Below, piece after piece: positions 26,383-37,949 of a stretch of DNA of 64,000 bases. The stretch lies in assembly GCA_021234155.1 (NCBI GenBank), contig JAJEKV010000030.1, positions 9,990,526-10,054,525 on the forward strand, given 5' to 3'. The position numbers and the translations under genes were made by a program. The notes beneath the pieces are model-generated. The model saw only the letters and a list, made by a program, of their open reading frames with translations, made no database searches and was not told the DNA's origin. Source of the stretch: Isoetes taiwanensis (taxonomy: Eukaryota > Streptophyta > Lycopodiopsida > Isoetales > Isoetaceae). Position 1 is the first letter of the stretch; each line of letters starts with the position of its first letter.

Positions 26383-27011
26383 GATATATTCAAAAGGGTA
26401 AAAAAGGTTTTAGTTGGAACTTATAAGGAGCTTGCCTTTGTGAATATTAAAATTTTAAAAGAACACTAAATATTAGAACACTAGTGCTAGAGGTTCTGAT
26501 AATATTTGTCAGAAATATAAATCTTAGAGCGAATAAATGTTTCAAATCCAACAAAGCACAATGCTCATAGCAAACCTGATTTAGATGGCTCCATATATTT
26601 TTCGCCAAGATTAAGTTCCAGTATGAAACATCCAACTTTGAAAATTTCCAGACCCCTAGAACATCTTTATTTTTGTTTTTATTTTCGTATGCATTTCGTA
26701 CATATTCACACATATTTCGTACAACCTTTATATTTATTCTGTACAGATTATGTAGCTTATTAATAATATATATTAATAATAGCACACGAACCATTGAATG
26801 GGGCATCAGACATATTAAGAAATTGAACCATTGAATTACTCCTTGATCCCTTGAGTTTGATGCAACAACATACAATTCTGTTATTTATCTCTTGCAACTT
26901 CGACTCCTAAAAAGAAATTTAGTGGCCCGAGATCTGACATTTTAAACACATTAGCGAGGACTTACATTTCTGTAAAATTTCAGAATTGCTTGCAACCATG
27001 GTGCAATCATC
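26383..27011. other. No gene recognised
   Basis: A 142-codon frame on the - strand (26,447-26,875) is AT-driven and carries no recognisable domain. I do not call it a gene. Confidence 0.4.
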
Positions 27012-27058
27012 AACATACAATGTTAATAAACATTGTATGTTTATTAACATTGTATGTT
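27012..27058. repeat. Perfect 20-bp inverted repeat (hairpin)
   Basis: Arm 27,012-27,031 (AACATACAATGTTAATAAAC) and its exact reverse complement at 27,039-27,058 enclose a 7-base spacer. It lies just upstream of the copia RNase H fragment. Confidence 0.85.
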
Positions 27059-27065
27059 AATAAAC

Positions 27066-27769
27066 ATAGAAGAGGTTGCCTACATGCAGGAAATTCCCTA
27101 CCAGAGTGCAGTTGGGAGTCTCATGCACCTTATGATTTGTACCCGGCCGGATCTTGCCCAAGCGATGGTATCTGTCAGTCAATTCTTGAGTTGTCCAAGG
27201 CCTGAACATTGGAAGGCTATGTGACGGATTCTCCGTTATCTCCAGGGGGCCAAAGGTCTTGTGCTACATGTTCCCTTGTCTGTCTCCTATGGGTGTCAAC
27301 TTCACGGCTTCGCCGATGCTGATTACGCAGGTGATCTTGTGCAGCGCTACTCCCGCACTGGTTTTTGCTTCTTGCTCCAAGGAGGAGCAGTGAGTTGGTG
27401 TAGCAATAAGCAAAAAGCCATTGTTGACTCAAGCTGTGAAGCGGAATACATGGCACTATGTGCAGCTGCCAAAGAGGCAATCTGGCTGCAAAAATTATGT
27501 AATGAGATAGGGGAAGATCAGACGGCAATAGTAACTATTTTAAATGATAATCAAGAAGCGACAACCCCACTAATTGGTCCAAGGAAAAGCATATTGAAGT
27601 CCAGTACCATTTTACAAGAGAGAAGATTGAGGAAGGAAAGATTGCAGTCCAGTAGATGACAGCAAACATATTCACAAATTTACTTCTAAGGAGGAGGTTT
27701 TGGGAATGTTTGACCGAAGCTAGGGATGAAGAAGAAATAATAAGTTCGAAGTTTCCTCTTGAGGAGGAG
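27066..27769 (+). mobile_element. Ty1/copia fragment: end of RT and RNase H
   Basis: Reading from 27,066 gives copia RT C-terminal sequence ('YQSAVGSLMHLMICTRPDLA'), an in-frame TGA after 'PEHWKAM', then RNase H (frame 27,261-27,659) with 'GFADADYAGD' and 'CEAEYMALCAAAKEAIWLQ'. After a frame change the usual ending 'KHIEVQYHFTREKIEEGKI' follows. A polypurine 'GAGGAGGAG' lies directly before a TGTTGG LTR start at 27,770. All upstream parts (gag, protease, integrase, most of RT) are missing. Confidence 0.85.
27261..27659 (+). pseudogene. Copia RNase H domain (partial)
   Basis: The 132-codon frame carries the copia-type RNase H signature: first Asp region 'ADADYAGD', the Glu/Asp region 'SSCEAEYMALCAA', and 'KEAIWLQKL'. 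RNase H removes the RNA template strand during reverse transcription. The frame is open to 27,659, but its last 30 or so residues are out of the family's normal frame after about 27,560. It lacks the RT it should be fused to, so it cannot act alone. Confidence 0.8.
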
Positions 27770-27965
27770 TGTTGGAACAAGAAGTTGTTTCTGAGGAAAC
27801 AATCTTTAGAAAGACAGGACATTTAAGAACATTTAAGATTAGGAAGTTGAGTTAACTGAATGTACTTAACTATTTGACATGAAAGGAATACAGAGAAAAG
27901 AACATCTTTTGGGTGCTAAGTGTACGTGTCTATTCTCTTGAGTTCTTGTTTCTTTACTATCACCT
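27770..27965 (+). mobile_element. Probable 3' LTR start of the RNase H copia fragment
   Basis: Starts TGTTGGAACAAG directly after a polypurine tract, the normal copia 3' LTR position. Its end is not definable because the opposite-strand copia remnant begins at about 27,970. Confidence 0.55.
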
Positions 27966-28948
27966 AATTTTTTGGTTGCTCCTCATGTGTTAAACATAGA
28001 TATCCATAGGCCTTAAGAAAGTCTTATAACTAGACCACAACATTTCAAGGATCCCACCTTTAATACTTACATATGGAATCAAGTTTTGTAGATATATCGT
28101 AGTCTTGATGGCCTCCTCCCATAAGAAGTTAGATAATCCTGCAAATTTCAACTTAGCACGAACAACATTAAGTATTGTCCTATTCTTCCTCTGAGCAACA
28201 CCAATTTTCCTGAGGGGAATGACTACATGTATATTGTCTCCTAATTCCTTTCTCCATGCAAAAACTTTTTTGAACTTGTGGAACTTCTATCGGACCTCAC
28301 ACATTTTATTTTACTTCGAGTCTCCACTTCCCACTTCCACTTCCATTGCATAAGTTTTGAATGCATTAAATGCTTGCTTTATCTTTAATTTTGAGACAAA
28401 TTCATTTTTGCCTTTCTACCAAAGTCGACTATGAAGGTATCATTTCCCACGATATTTGTAACATTAAGCGTCCCAAAAGGACAATATGCACCAAGTCCAA
28501 TATATTCTTAGCTCTTTTTGAGGATGTTTTAAAAGGGCAACCTCGTGTTTGTGATAAGGATACTAGTCCTTGCTTTGCCATACTTCAATGTTAAACTTTT
28601 GAACATGTCCTAACCTCAAATGCCAAAACATAAAATTGAGGGAGCTGTCAATATATTTAATGAAGCTAAACTTCCAAAATTCAGGCTATAGATTCCAACA
28701 CGTTTCCCAATAAATTTAACTTCATTATCTTGAAAAGCAGTACATTGTAGCTTGTCAAAAGCATCTTATAGCTAAGATCAACTAATTGACTAACTGATAT
28801 TAAATTTCTCACTAACATTAGGCACACATAGCACATCTTTCAAATTAACTGGTTTTTCCTGACAGGTCAAACAGTTCTAACACACACCATCTTCTACATT
28901 CTACATTCTGTAGATCTCCATTCCTAGTTTCACTTGGCCACCGCTTCT

Positions 28949-29218
28949 TCATTTGCATTCCTTCAAAGTAAACTTAGAGCTGGTTACACTTTTTTCAGCT
29001 CCACTATCTATAATGAACATGTCATTATTAGTTTTATTTTTCAAGCTAGAAACTGACAAAATCTCTTTATGCTTACATACCTCTTCATCCCCATCAACTT
29101 CTTCATCTTTTTCCTTCATCTCCTCATTGTAATTGACAGATGACGACTTTTTGCCATATCCTCTTCCTCTTCCTCTACTTGAATTATTAGCTTGAAATCC
29201 ATGACAATTTTCTGCCAT
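28949..29218 (-). pseudogene. Copia protease region
   Basis: An 89-codon frame includes an 'SRGRGRGYG' linker and the aspartic protease active site 'MFIIDSGAEKSVT'. The protease would cut the gag-pol polyprotein. The DSGA triplet is intact, but flanking frames are broken. Confidence 0.75.
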
Positions 29219-29351
29219 ATCCCTTCCTCTTCCTCTACTTGCATTATTAGCTCGAAAATCTAGAGCCTTTCCCTTTGCCCCTTTCGTTTTTTAGGCCAGG
29301 GCACTTGCTAGCATAGTGACCCTTCCCTCCACAATTGTAACATTCAATAGT

Positions 29352-29549
29352 AGCATCTCTATTTCTGAAGTAATCAACTTATAAATGACTATACATATAG
29401 CAAGCAACGCATGGTCCTACTTTACCTTTGGTAGAATCATTTGACTACCATAGCATCTCTATTTCTAAAGCAATCAACTTTTAAGACCATATATATTGCA
29501 AGCAATGCATGGTCCTACTTTACCTTTGGTAGAATCATTTGGCTGTCCA
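29352..29549 (-). repeat. About 100-bp tandem duplication inside copia gag
   Basis: Units 29,352-29,449 and 29,452-29,549 are near-identical and cover the first zinc-knuckle half ('KGKVGPCIACN'). The intact relative at 43.9 kb has no such duplication. A smaller duplication of the Arg-Gly linker lies at 29,153-29,262. Confidence 0.8.
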
Positions 29550-29902
29550 TAGTTACCTCTAGATTTCTCCCTTTCAATAAACAAAACTTCAGTATTTCTT
29601 GAATCTTCAAATTCATCAGTTACCTCCTCTTGCTCAAATTCAGTAGGCATCATGTCTTCTGCTTCTTCCCTAGACTTAGCCACATTCCTTAAGAGAGTTT
29701 CCAGGTGTTTGTAATTGCTCGTAGCCCTAGATATGGCGAGAATTTGTTGCTGCTCATTAGGCCACACTCCCTTCACCTTCCAGCTCTGCTACAATCCTAT
29801 TAAATTTGGCAAAAAAGAATTATGTTAGATCTTCCTTTTCTCTATACTTTAGTTTTTCTAAGCTGCATATCAAGAACATCCATTTGAGAGGAAGACTTCC
29901 TC

Positions 29903-30280
29903 TCAAAAGGTTCTAATGAGGTATTTCCACATCTCCCTTGGATGTTTTCCTCTAATTCTTAAGAGAATTAAATTTCCAACCTTAAAATAATGCCTTGTGC
30001 TTGCTTGAGTTTTGTCTTCTCCTGACCAGTAACTTGTAAATGTAACTGTAGAGGAAATATTTCCTGATCCTGCGTTGACACTTACTGATCCTGATGCAAT
30101 TGAACTGGTTGTTCCTCTTTCATAAGACATAACTACTGTGACATGTTCATCTGTTTCAGAATCAACCAAACTGCAGAGATCTTCTCTAGTACATTCTTCA
30201 CTTTCTCTTTCCAAACTTGGAAACCCGAGCCTCTTGTATACTTCTATGGAGTTGAGAGAAACTCCAAATCTGCTTGCCAT
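29903..30280 (-). pseudogene. Copia gag N-terminal part
   Basis: Starts 'MASRFGVSLNSIEVYK' and later reads 'LLRIRGKHPREMWKYLIRTF', aligning with 'LKLRNKSPKEMWSYLLKHF' of the gag at 43.2 kb. Gag forms the virus-like particle that packages element RNA. The middle portion differs because of indels. Confidence 0.75.
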
Positions 30281-30302
30281 GATGGAATGCTTAAACACGA
30301 TC

Positions 30303-30314
30303 GCTCTGATACCA
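30303..30314 (-). promoter_or_regulatory. Primer binding site (initiator-Met tRNA type)
   Basis: On the - strand this reads TGGTATCAGAGC, the standard PBS of plant copia elements, complementary to the 3' end of initiator-Met tRNA. The 5' LTR must therefore begin at about 30,316 and run to higher coordinates. Its far end is not identifiable. Confidence 0.9.
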
Positions 30315-30316
30315 AT

Positions 30317-33300
30317 TGAAGAAAAATAAGTGCCCAAGTAATTGCTTTCGATAATGGTCTATAGAACACAATAACATACAGATGCAAGCATGGCCTTGTA
30401 AAACTTCAATTCAATAGTTTATTCATTTACTGTTCATCAGGCATTGACCCGGTTACTATTCACTTGTTGACCACGACCATCCGAATTGAATCAAACATGA
30501 GTCCTAGCTGAATTACGATAGCCCAAGCGGCATTTCAATCATGACTGAATCTCACCAACTCAACTTATGCCATCGAATTTCTCTGCTCAAAATACTCCTG
30601 CTAGCACCGCACTGACCATTCAAATTTTTTTGTCTTTTACTTTTGTAGCATGTCACTTATGTATTCGTCCACCTTTATTTCTAAGCTTAATCATCCCAAT
30701 GTGGTGCATCTTAAAATAGCACCTTAAAGCTGTTTTCATGTTCACCCATTAGGTAAATCCATGTAGATGAGAAGAACCTATCTAGTGGAGCTCTATGCAC
30801 ATGCATCTAGAGATCTCATTTAGAGTCTTTATCTCTGTGTACTTTCTTCAAGCAACCTCTGAATATAACATAACGCAATATCTTATTCTCTTTCAGATCC
30901 ACCATATTGGCGGGATAATGTGTAACAATGTTGGCACCGCCACATGCTTATTCTAGATTGGGGAGCCTATAGGGTAGTTGTTGGAAATGCTCTAATGGTG
31001 GGAAAGCCACACACTGCCAAGAAAAAGATTTTAGAAACACACAAAGGATTAAGCCCTGGAGTGCATTGGGCATTGGCTTTTTGAGGAAAATGGAAGTTTT
31101 GATTTTCACCAAATTCTAATTGGTCTCATAGACTCAAGCAGACTTTCCCAGACGTTAATATGATCTTTCTTTCTTTCAACTTTCAATTGGCTCTTTTGTG
31201 CAAGGTATGTCTGCAAGTAAGAACCAGTTCTTTTAAGTAAGACCCAGCATGTAGAAACAAAACAAACATATAACTTTGCCAGAGCCCTACAGAACAACAT
31301 GCACAGATTAATACAAAAGGCCTGCTATGCCCTTCATTAGTAATCAAATGTTTGTCCATATTGGCAGCAAGTTACTTTTTGAAGCACATTCGTGCGAATC
31401 AATTTTCAATGTATTTCTTTGCCTGATGTTCAAAGTACTAGATGGCGAACAACAGTTACAGCTCAGAGAACAATGTCCTGCATTAATAAGTTCAAATGTA
31501 GGTAGCAAGAACATTTTATATTCCAACCCAATGTTGACTGTAAAGAAGCAGCTATCTTCCAGACGAGATTTTTGGGATGCAGACATTGGATGGAAATTGA
31601 GGCAGGTAAATTTTAGGAGCAAATCATTGATAGCATTTGGTCATTGCCCCACAAGTCGTATACGAGTCACGGGAGGTTTGATATTGTTGAAATGTCGTTT
31701 CCAAGGTCAGTCAAAAGGAGTAGAAAGCGAACTACAGCATTCTGAAGCAAGGCTTTTGGTCAAAAATGGAACGACAGTAGTTTGAATTGCAAAGAATCTA
31801 CCGCAGGTACCAGATTTTCTCGCCCTTGCAGATTTTTTCTTTAAGGTATTTGTAGATATGACGATTCTTGCTGGTACAAGCATGTAAACCCCTCATTCCA
31901 ATACAAACTGCTTCTTGTTCTGCTTCATCTTCCTCTTCTTCAGCCACTGATCTGCCAAAGGCTAAAACAAATAATGTTTCTGTGGCTGAAATTAGCTAAA
32001 TCTTTTATTTCTTTCCTTGCAGCTTGACACAGCACTCAGGTTGAGGAAAAGTTCTATGATTAACCTTCTTATCCATCATGGAATTCTTAATTGTAATAAA
32101 CCAATCATGGAAATCTGTTTCTAGTCAAGTTTGAAGATATTTATATGAACGCTACTCTAAGAAAGTCGCTTTAGTCATTGGCCAGTCGTACCCAAACAAT
32201 GATATTCCGCGGAGAATGCGCCTAAAATAGAATATTTTGAGCTGGCTTCCGTGGAAAATTCAGGGTCTCTTCTTGGTTGCTTCGACAAGGAGCTGCATAC
32301 TTACCTTGTCGATTTCCACTTCGAGTTTGGGAATCTATGGTCAGCCTCGTAAATTAAGGATTTCACAGACCTTTCCTTGTCTGTACATTAAATAAGATCA
32401 AAATATGTTATATTTTGACAAGTGTTATCGAGACTTCAGTACAAGGAAAAATCTTTGATATAAATCCCTCCTAGAAGCATGAGTAAAACAGATCAATATT
32501 TCTGAAGTGTCCTAAATATGAAATCTACATGGGAATATTTTCCTGGTAACATTTTCCTGCAAGGTTCGAGTTGAGGTTCTGCTGTATTGCATCTTAAATT
32601 GTGCCCTCGAGATAACAAGTCTTCCTTTCTTTCTTTCTTTCTTTCTTTTGTTTTTGATCCTTTCTCTCCCTGAACCCTTCTTCACAAAGACTCTGTCAAA
32701 TGTGCAACTCAGATGCAGTGGACCTGGAACACTTCATTTTCTTGTCTCCAGCATACCATGAAATAAGAGGAAGTTAACAGTGTCTTTTCAGGGACCCAAC
32801 CACTTTGAGGCAGCTCATGAACTTCCCAGACGAGCTTTGCCTTGCTTTGTATATATGAATTCACCAAACTCAGAAGAAACATGCTCAAACATAATAATCA
32901 TTAACATAACTTATGCCTTGTTTCATTATAATAACTAAGGAAACTTGGCCAGCAAAGACATCCTTCAATCGCCCATGCTCCAAATTGCTTTTATTGGCCC
33001 TTTATTTCCATGAAGCAGTATTGCCAAATGTACAAATATGATAGATATTACATAGACTACTGCATAGACACAAGATTTTCGACTATCTACAGCATTAAAT
33101 TTGATCTATGGCTTGGGCACAGAGCTTCTAAAACTGGATATATAATGAAAGCTTTAACATGGTCTGAGTGTACACCCAATGACCATAGGTGCTGCATAAG
33201 AAGTATTATCATCTTGATACAATTGCAACAAATGATCTCTATCGGGCTTTTCCTTTGCCTTTGCCTCATGATCTGCTTTGTGCTAATTTTACATGTTAAC

Positions 33301-34974
33301 ATTTAGGATCAATGAGAGGAGAAATGACCGAACTGTTCCTTTAATAAAATGATATGTTACTGAATAAATACGCAGCACCTGTACAAGTAAATGTACACGT
33401 ATGTACATGTCACACATATAGAATCAATAGTTTAACACCCCCCCTAAAACTACGCATGTGAAATACACATTTCCAATCCTGTACAAAAATCTTGAAAACC
33501 TATACAAATTATACACCATAATTCCATATGTACGGAATGTACAAACTCTCCTTGAGATGAACCACCTGCAACTCAACCAACAACATACATGCCAAGAAGC
33601 AATACTGCAGATTTTCTTTTTCTGCTAACTGGTTTCTCTTAGGATTTGCAGGACTTCTGCTGCTTCACACATTGCCTCATCTAGGAACTTAACAAGCTGA
33701 AACATGGCAATCATCCTTTGCAGAATGAGAAGAAGTTTCTCAAAGTTCCAGAAGAGCCTTCACAATATTGAAAACACATACCTTGCAGTAATGTAGAATG
33801 TTGTAAATCCTTTATGATCTTTCACACGCACACGGAGATATGCACCGCCAATCAACAACCTCGCACATGTTCTGAACTAAACTGGCAGCATTTTTCATTA
33901 TTCCGCACAGCCCGAACGCTCACTAATCCCAACCAATTTTATTGTTATTTTGGAATGAAAGAACAGGAATGAGAGAGGCAATAAATGATTCTCAATACCT
34001 GCAGGGCCTGGAAAGAACTCTATGCGAAAAGTCCTCTCCTCTTGTATCCATCAATAATAATCATATCAAGCTCCAAACAGAGAGTACACACACATTAAGC
34101 CTCTAATATTGACCTGCATATAATGCTGTAAACCACAAAGCAGAAAGATAATTGAACATAAATTCCAGAAGGCAGAGCCCCTCAAGAATAAGGTCATCGT
34201 CAAATATATAGACTCTGTTCGATTAGCATGCAACACCGTTTAAAATTGGAACACAGTATGTGTGAGAACCATGGATACACAAACTGGAGATGGGATTCTT
34301 CATTCGGGCTGCCAAGCATATGGGTATCTGATATTGAGATTTCGTGGCATGCATGCAGAAGGGGACAATTTTGAACAGGAAAAAAAAACTCTCATTTTGG
34401 AAATCGGCTTTTCCTTTTGGAGTACCCATATTAACCAAATCCCAGAAAAATATACAAATATTTATGCCGGTAGTAAAATCAAAAGCTCTTTTTCGCTTGC
34501 AAAAAAACCTAATCTAAACAAGAGATAATGTTGCTGTTGCACACTCGAGCAAGTTGCACCTTCGAAAATATTTCATTTCTCATTATTAAACTTCCACTGG
34601 TCTCCTGGCTAATAGGTAAACTTCCCAATGATAACAAAAAATGCCCCAAATCAAGGGCCCAGTTATCCAAGAAGAATATATATTTGTGGATATGTTAACC
34701 ATATTCAACTTTTAGTACCTTTCTTCTTTCTTTAGAAAGGTTTTCCAAAAACCTTCAAAGATCTCTGAATTTGAAAACTTGGCACCAGCTGTAACTTATG
34801 CCCCAATTTCTGGGTGCAAAATCACATGTAATTTGCATAAGCGCACTTGATAGACAGACCAAGGTTTTCAAAAGAATGTAATATCAGCAGACCTTCACTT
34901 CGTCCATTTCGGTCTCAGAATTCCTTCCACTCCAAAACTCTAAAACCAACCAAATACTTAATAAAGAGACAACA
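30317..34974. other. No gene recognised between copia remnant and ATIC
   Basis: The first few hundred bases are presumably the decayed LTR of the - strand copia. A 152-codon + strand frame at 31,327-31,785 has ordinary composition but no motif I know. It might be an exon of an unrecognised gene. A (TTTC)n tract lies at 32,623-32,649. The sequence nearest 34,974 would include the 3' UTR of the ATIC copy. Confidence 0.4.
32623..32649 (+). repeat. (TTTC)n microsatellite
   Basis: About six copies of CTTT/TTTC. Confidence 0.85.
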
Positions 34975-37949
34975 TTAATCGCTTCCATGCACATTATCAT
35001 AATGGCTCACTTCCACTAATGCCGGAAGTGGACGTATGCCAGTGAAAAGCATCGCCACTCCATATTTGTTGCAGCAATCAATTGCATCCTGATCCCTTAT
35101 GCTTCCACCAGGCTGAACAATCACAGCAACTCCCGCTTTGCATGCTTCTTCCACAGCATCACCCCAAGCTGAAATTATGACCATAAATGTTCATTCTCTT
35201 GACCTATGGAATACAGAATCTAGCTAAATGAAGGACACTATTTAAGCTTTATTTTTCAAAAAAAATTATCGAAAGACTTTACATATATAATTTTAATCAG
35301 AGCCATAAAAAGTTGCAAATATTACCGAATGGAAAGAATGCATCGCTTGCAAGAGCTGCACCATTCACATCCTTCCCTGCATTCTTTATTGCTATATCAA
35401 GGCTTTGACGCCTGTTGGGTTGACCACTTCCCATACCAAGCAAAGTACTACCCTGAAAGCAAGTTACCGTGAGACAATGTATTTTCATAAAATATGGAAA
35501 TGCGAATGCACATGCAAGATCTTTCAACGAACTAGACTCAGGAGGTTAAGATAATTTAAAGGTCCAGTATTAAGGTGCAAATTCATCAGAAACACTAGAA
35601 TTATCCACAAACCTTTGCAATAGAGATTGCGTTGCTTTTAATATGCTTAACACAACCCCAGGCATATTTTGCATCCTCCATTTCAGAATCATTGGGGCTT
35701 TCTCCGTAACAACTTTGAATTCAATATCATCGGGTGTAAGATCATCTCCATCCTGCAAGAGCCATCCTCCTGCAACTTGCCTTAATGATCGTCTACCCCT
35801 GTTAACCTTTTTAGCTTCAAGGATCGTAGGGCCTTTGATTTTCCCTTAAGGACTACCAATCCCTTTTCAGTATAACTTGGAGCTATGACAATCTCATAGA
35901 ACATTTTATTCTTCCCATCTGGTGAGAATTCACGTATCTCATGAGCAAGGACCTAAAACAGAACTTGTGATCAGAAAATCGTGCATGTCAGAAATAGCAT
36001 TCAATGCTTACTGCAACTCAGTTGTCAAATACCTCATCAACTTCACTATTGAATGCCACAATCCCACCAAAGGCACTAATGGGATCTCCCAAGACTGCTT
36101 CGCCTGTATGCTTCAAGCATGTCATCTGATGAAGAAACACCACAGGGATTTGAGTGCTTTACAACAACGCATGCCTTGTTCTTCAACTCACAAACAAAAT
36201 TCCAAGCAGCATCTGCATCAAGATAATTGTTGTACGACATTTCCTGCACATCACCTCGTCCAAATATAAAGTACTTCAAAGAGTCTTGATCGATTGCATA
36301 TTATACAACTGCAGACCTTTCCATGATGCTGTGTTGAAGATGCAATGCCACCAGCCCCAACCTCACACAAGGATTTGTCAACATAAAAACCTGCTTTCTG
36401 ATGTGGATTCTCCCCATACCTTAGGGGGGATTTCAAAGTAAGTGGGATGGTTAGCATAGGAGCGGGGTTCTCGTTGTTCGATTCTGCAGAATACCAAAAG
36501 ATACGTCAACAAGGAATTTTTTTCAAAAGAAATGGGTTTGTACTGCATTAAACCTACCCTTCCAAAACCATTCAGCCACAGCTGAATCATAAGAAGCTAC
36601 ATGTTGAAATGCTTTCCAGGCAAGGTTCCTTCTAAAAGCCGCCATTCCCCATTTCCTTGGAGATCACGAAAGCAATGTGGAATAATCTGAAGGGTCTATA
36701 ACAACCAGGACGTGCCTATGATTCTGAATTCAGATGTGCAATGTCAAAAACAGAACTGAACTCCTATAAACAACAAATACCATGATGAGAACAGCTTTAC
36801 CTTTGCTGCTGCACGTATCATTCTTGGGACCACCAATATCTATCTTTTCAACAGCTTGACAAAAGAAGCTCCATCGGATCGTGTGGACGGTATCATAAAA
36901 GGATATAGGTTCACTATAACAACATCAAATGTTCCTATAACCCAGAACCAATCCAAATATAAGCCCATATCTAAACACAAAAAAGCGACAAGAATGCAAA
37001 AGGACTTAGGTAAAGCCTAGTCTCACATCTATTCTAGCAAAATATACACTTGAGTGTTGTGTCAGAAATGGTAGGTACCTATCCCGTGAACTTTAAGAGC
37101 TTCCATATGGGATTCCAAGTCTCTATTTGCCAAAATTCCTCCATGAACTGCTGGATGAAGTGTCTTAACGCGCCCATCAAGCTGGATTACCATGTCTGGA
37201 ATTAGAGAGTGTAATAATAGAGAATCACTACTTTTAATCAGCAAAAGAGATATTACCATTTCAGGAAAGGATGTTAACGTTTCAACCTTAGTTACTTCAA
37301 ACCCATCTTTCTCCAAAGCCAAAGCAGTTCCACCAGTTGAGACCAAAGTATACCTTAAGTTTTTGAAAATAAGTGATGTTAACCTCTAATACCAATGTCT
37401 CGGAAAAAATTGCATATTCCATACCCCAGGTCACTGAGACCTTTTGCTAACATCCTCAAATCTTGTTTATTTGACACCGAAATCAAGGCTTGCATTGAGC
37501 CTGAGCCTAGCAAGGAATAGAAAACTTCATTAGGCACAATCAACCCGTCACTCCATCAAGCATATTAAGCAAATGATCGCATTGCCTGACCAATGCCAAT
37601 CATTAAGTTCACAATTTGTAATGCCATTATATTATTCCAGCCTTTAGTTTGAAAGCATATGTTAATGGGTCTTCTTCAAGCTTATGAATTATTACACGGG
37701 ATAATACAGAGGCTCACCCTTAAGCCGGTCTTTTGAATAATCATCTGCCACAGCAGCGACAGTGGCTCCGGATTGTGCCGCACAAGCCATGGTGGTAACA
37801 GGTGCAGAAATATGGGATAAATGGATCAAAGAGCTTAAGCAAGTTTTTGATGCAGACTTTAAAAATGTGGGCAATCTATCTGTATGCGTAACAGTCAAAG
37901 AAGTGCGCAGAAAGGGCAAGGGGGACGTAATACCAGCCACTACCACCAT
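34975..37949 (-). pseudogene. ATIC: Bifunctional purine biosynthesis ATIC (PurH) gene, 11 exons, frame broken
   Basis: ATIC performs the last two steps of IMP synthesis (AICAR formyltransferase, IMP cyclohydrolase). Exons with GT-AG borders: 37,949-37,718; 37,506-37,425; 37,353-37,257; 37,181-37,079; 36,934-36,801; 36,723-36,558; 36,483-36,317; 36,243-36,033; 35,952-35,613; 35,452-35,326; 35,168-34,975. Readable motifs: cyclohydrolase/MGS-fold '[17 protein letters not shown]' and '[18 protein letters not shown]'; formyltransferase 'LRYGENPHQKAGFYVDKS', 'KHSNPCGV' (catalytic Lys-His), 'LGMGSGQPNR', '[15 protein letters not shown]'. About 55 residues precede 'MACAAQSG', possibly an organelle presequence. 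Exons 1-4 are open. Exon 5 has several indels, exon 6 a TGA, exon 8 one extra base, exon 9 two missing bases at separate places, exon 11 one extra base. Introns are kept, so it is not a processed copy. Local assembly error is the main alternative. Confidence 0.8.

Larger units (their letters stand above)
27970..30316 (-). mobile_element. Degraded Ty1/copia element, gag-protease-integrase, no RT
   Basis: Read on the - strand from a PBS at 30,303-30,314: gag start 'MASRFGVSLNSIEVYK' (ATG at 30,280), central gag ('NVAKSREEAEDMM', 29,776-29,474), CCHC zinc knuckle 'CYNCGGKGHYASKC' (about 29,330), Arg-Gly-rich linker, protease 'DSGAEKS' (about 29,010), then broken GAG-pre-integrase and integrase pieces ('RAKNILDLVH' near 28,500; 'KIKCVRSDRSS' near 28,300; 'RTILNVVRAKLKFAGLSNF' near 28,150; 'LKAYGYLCLTHEEQ' near 27,980). 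No RT or RNase H follows. The gag start and RAEAE-type motif closely resemble the copia at 43.2 kb, so it is an older member of the same lineage. Many stops and frame changes make it inactive. Confidence 0.85.

Noticed and set aside
26447-26875. 142-codon - strand open frame
   Set aside because: AT-driven codon content, no domain and no supporting context.
31327-31785. 152-codon + strand open frame as a gene
   Set aside because: Ordinary composition, no motif, no homologue I recognise, opposing frame of 92 codons. Kept only as a note in the gene-free stretch.
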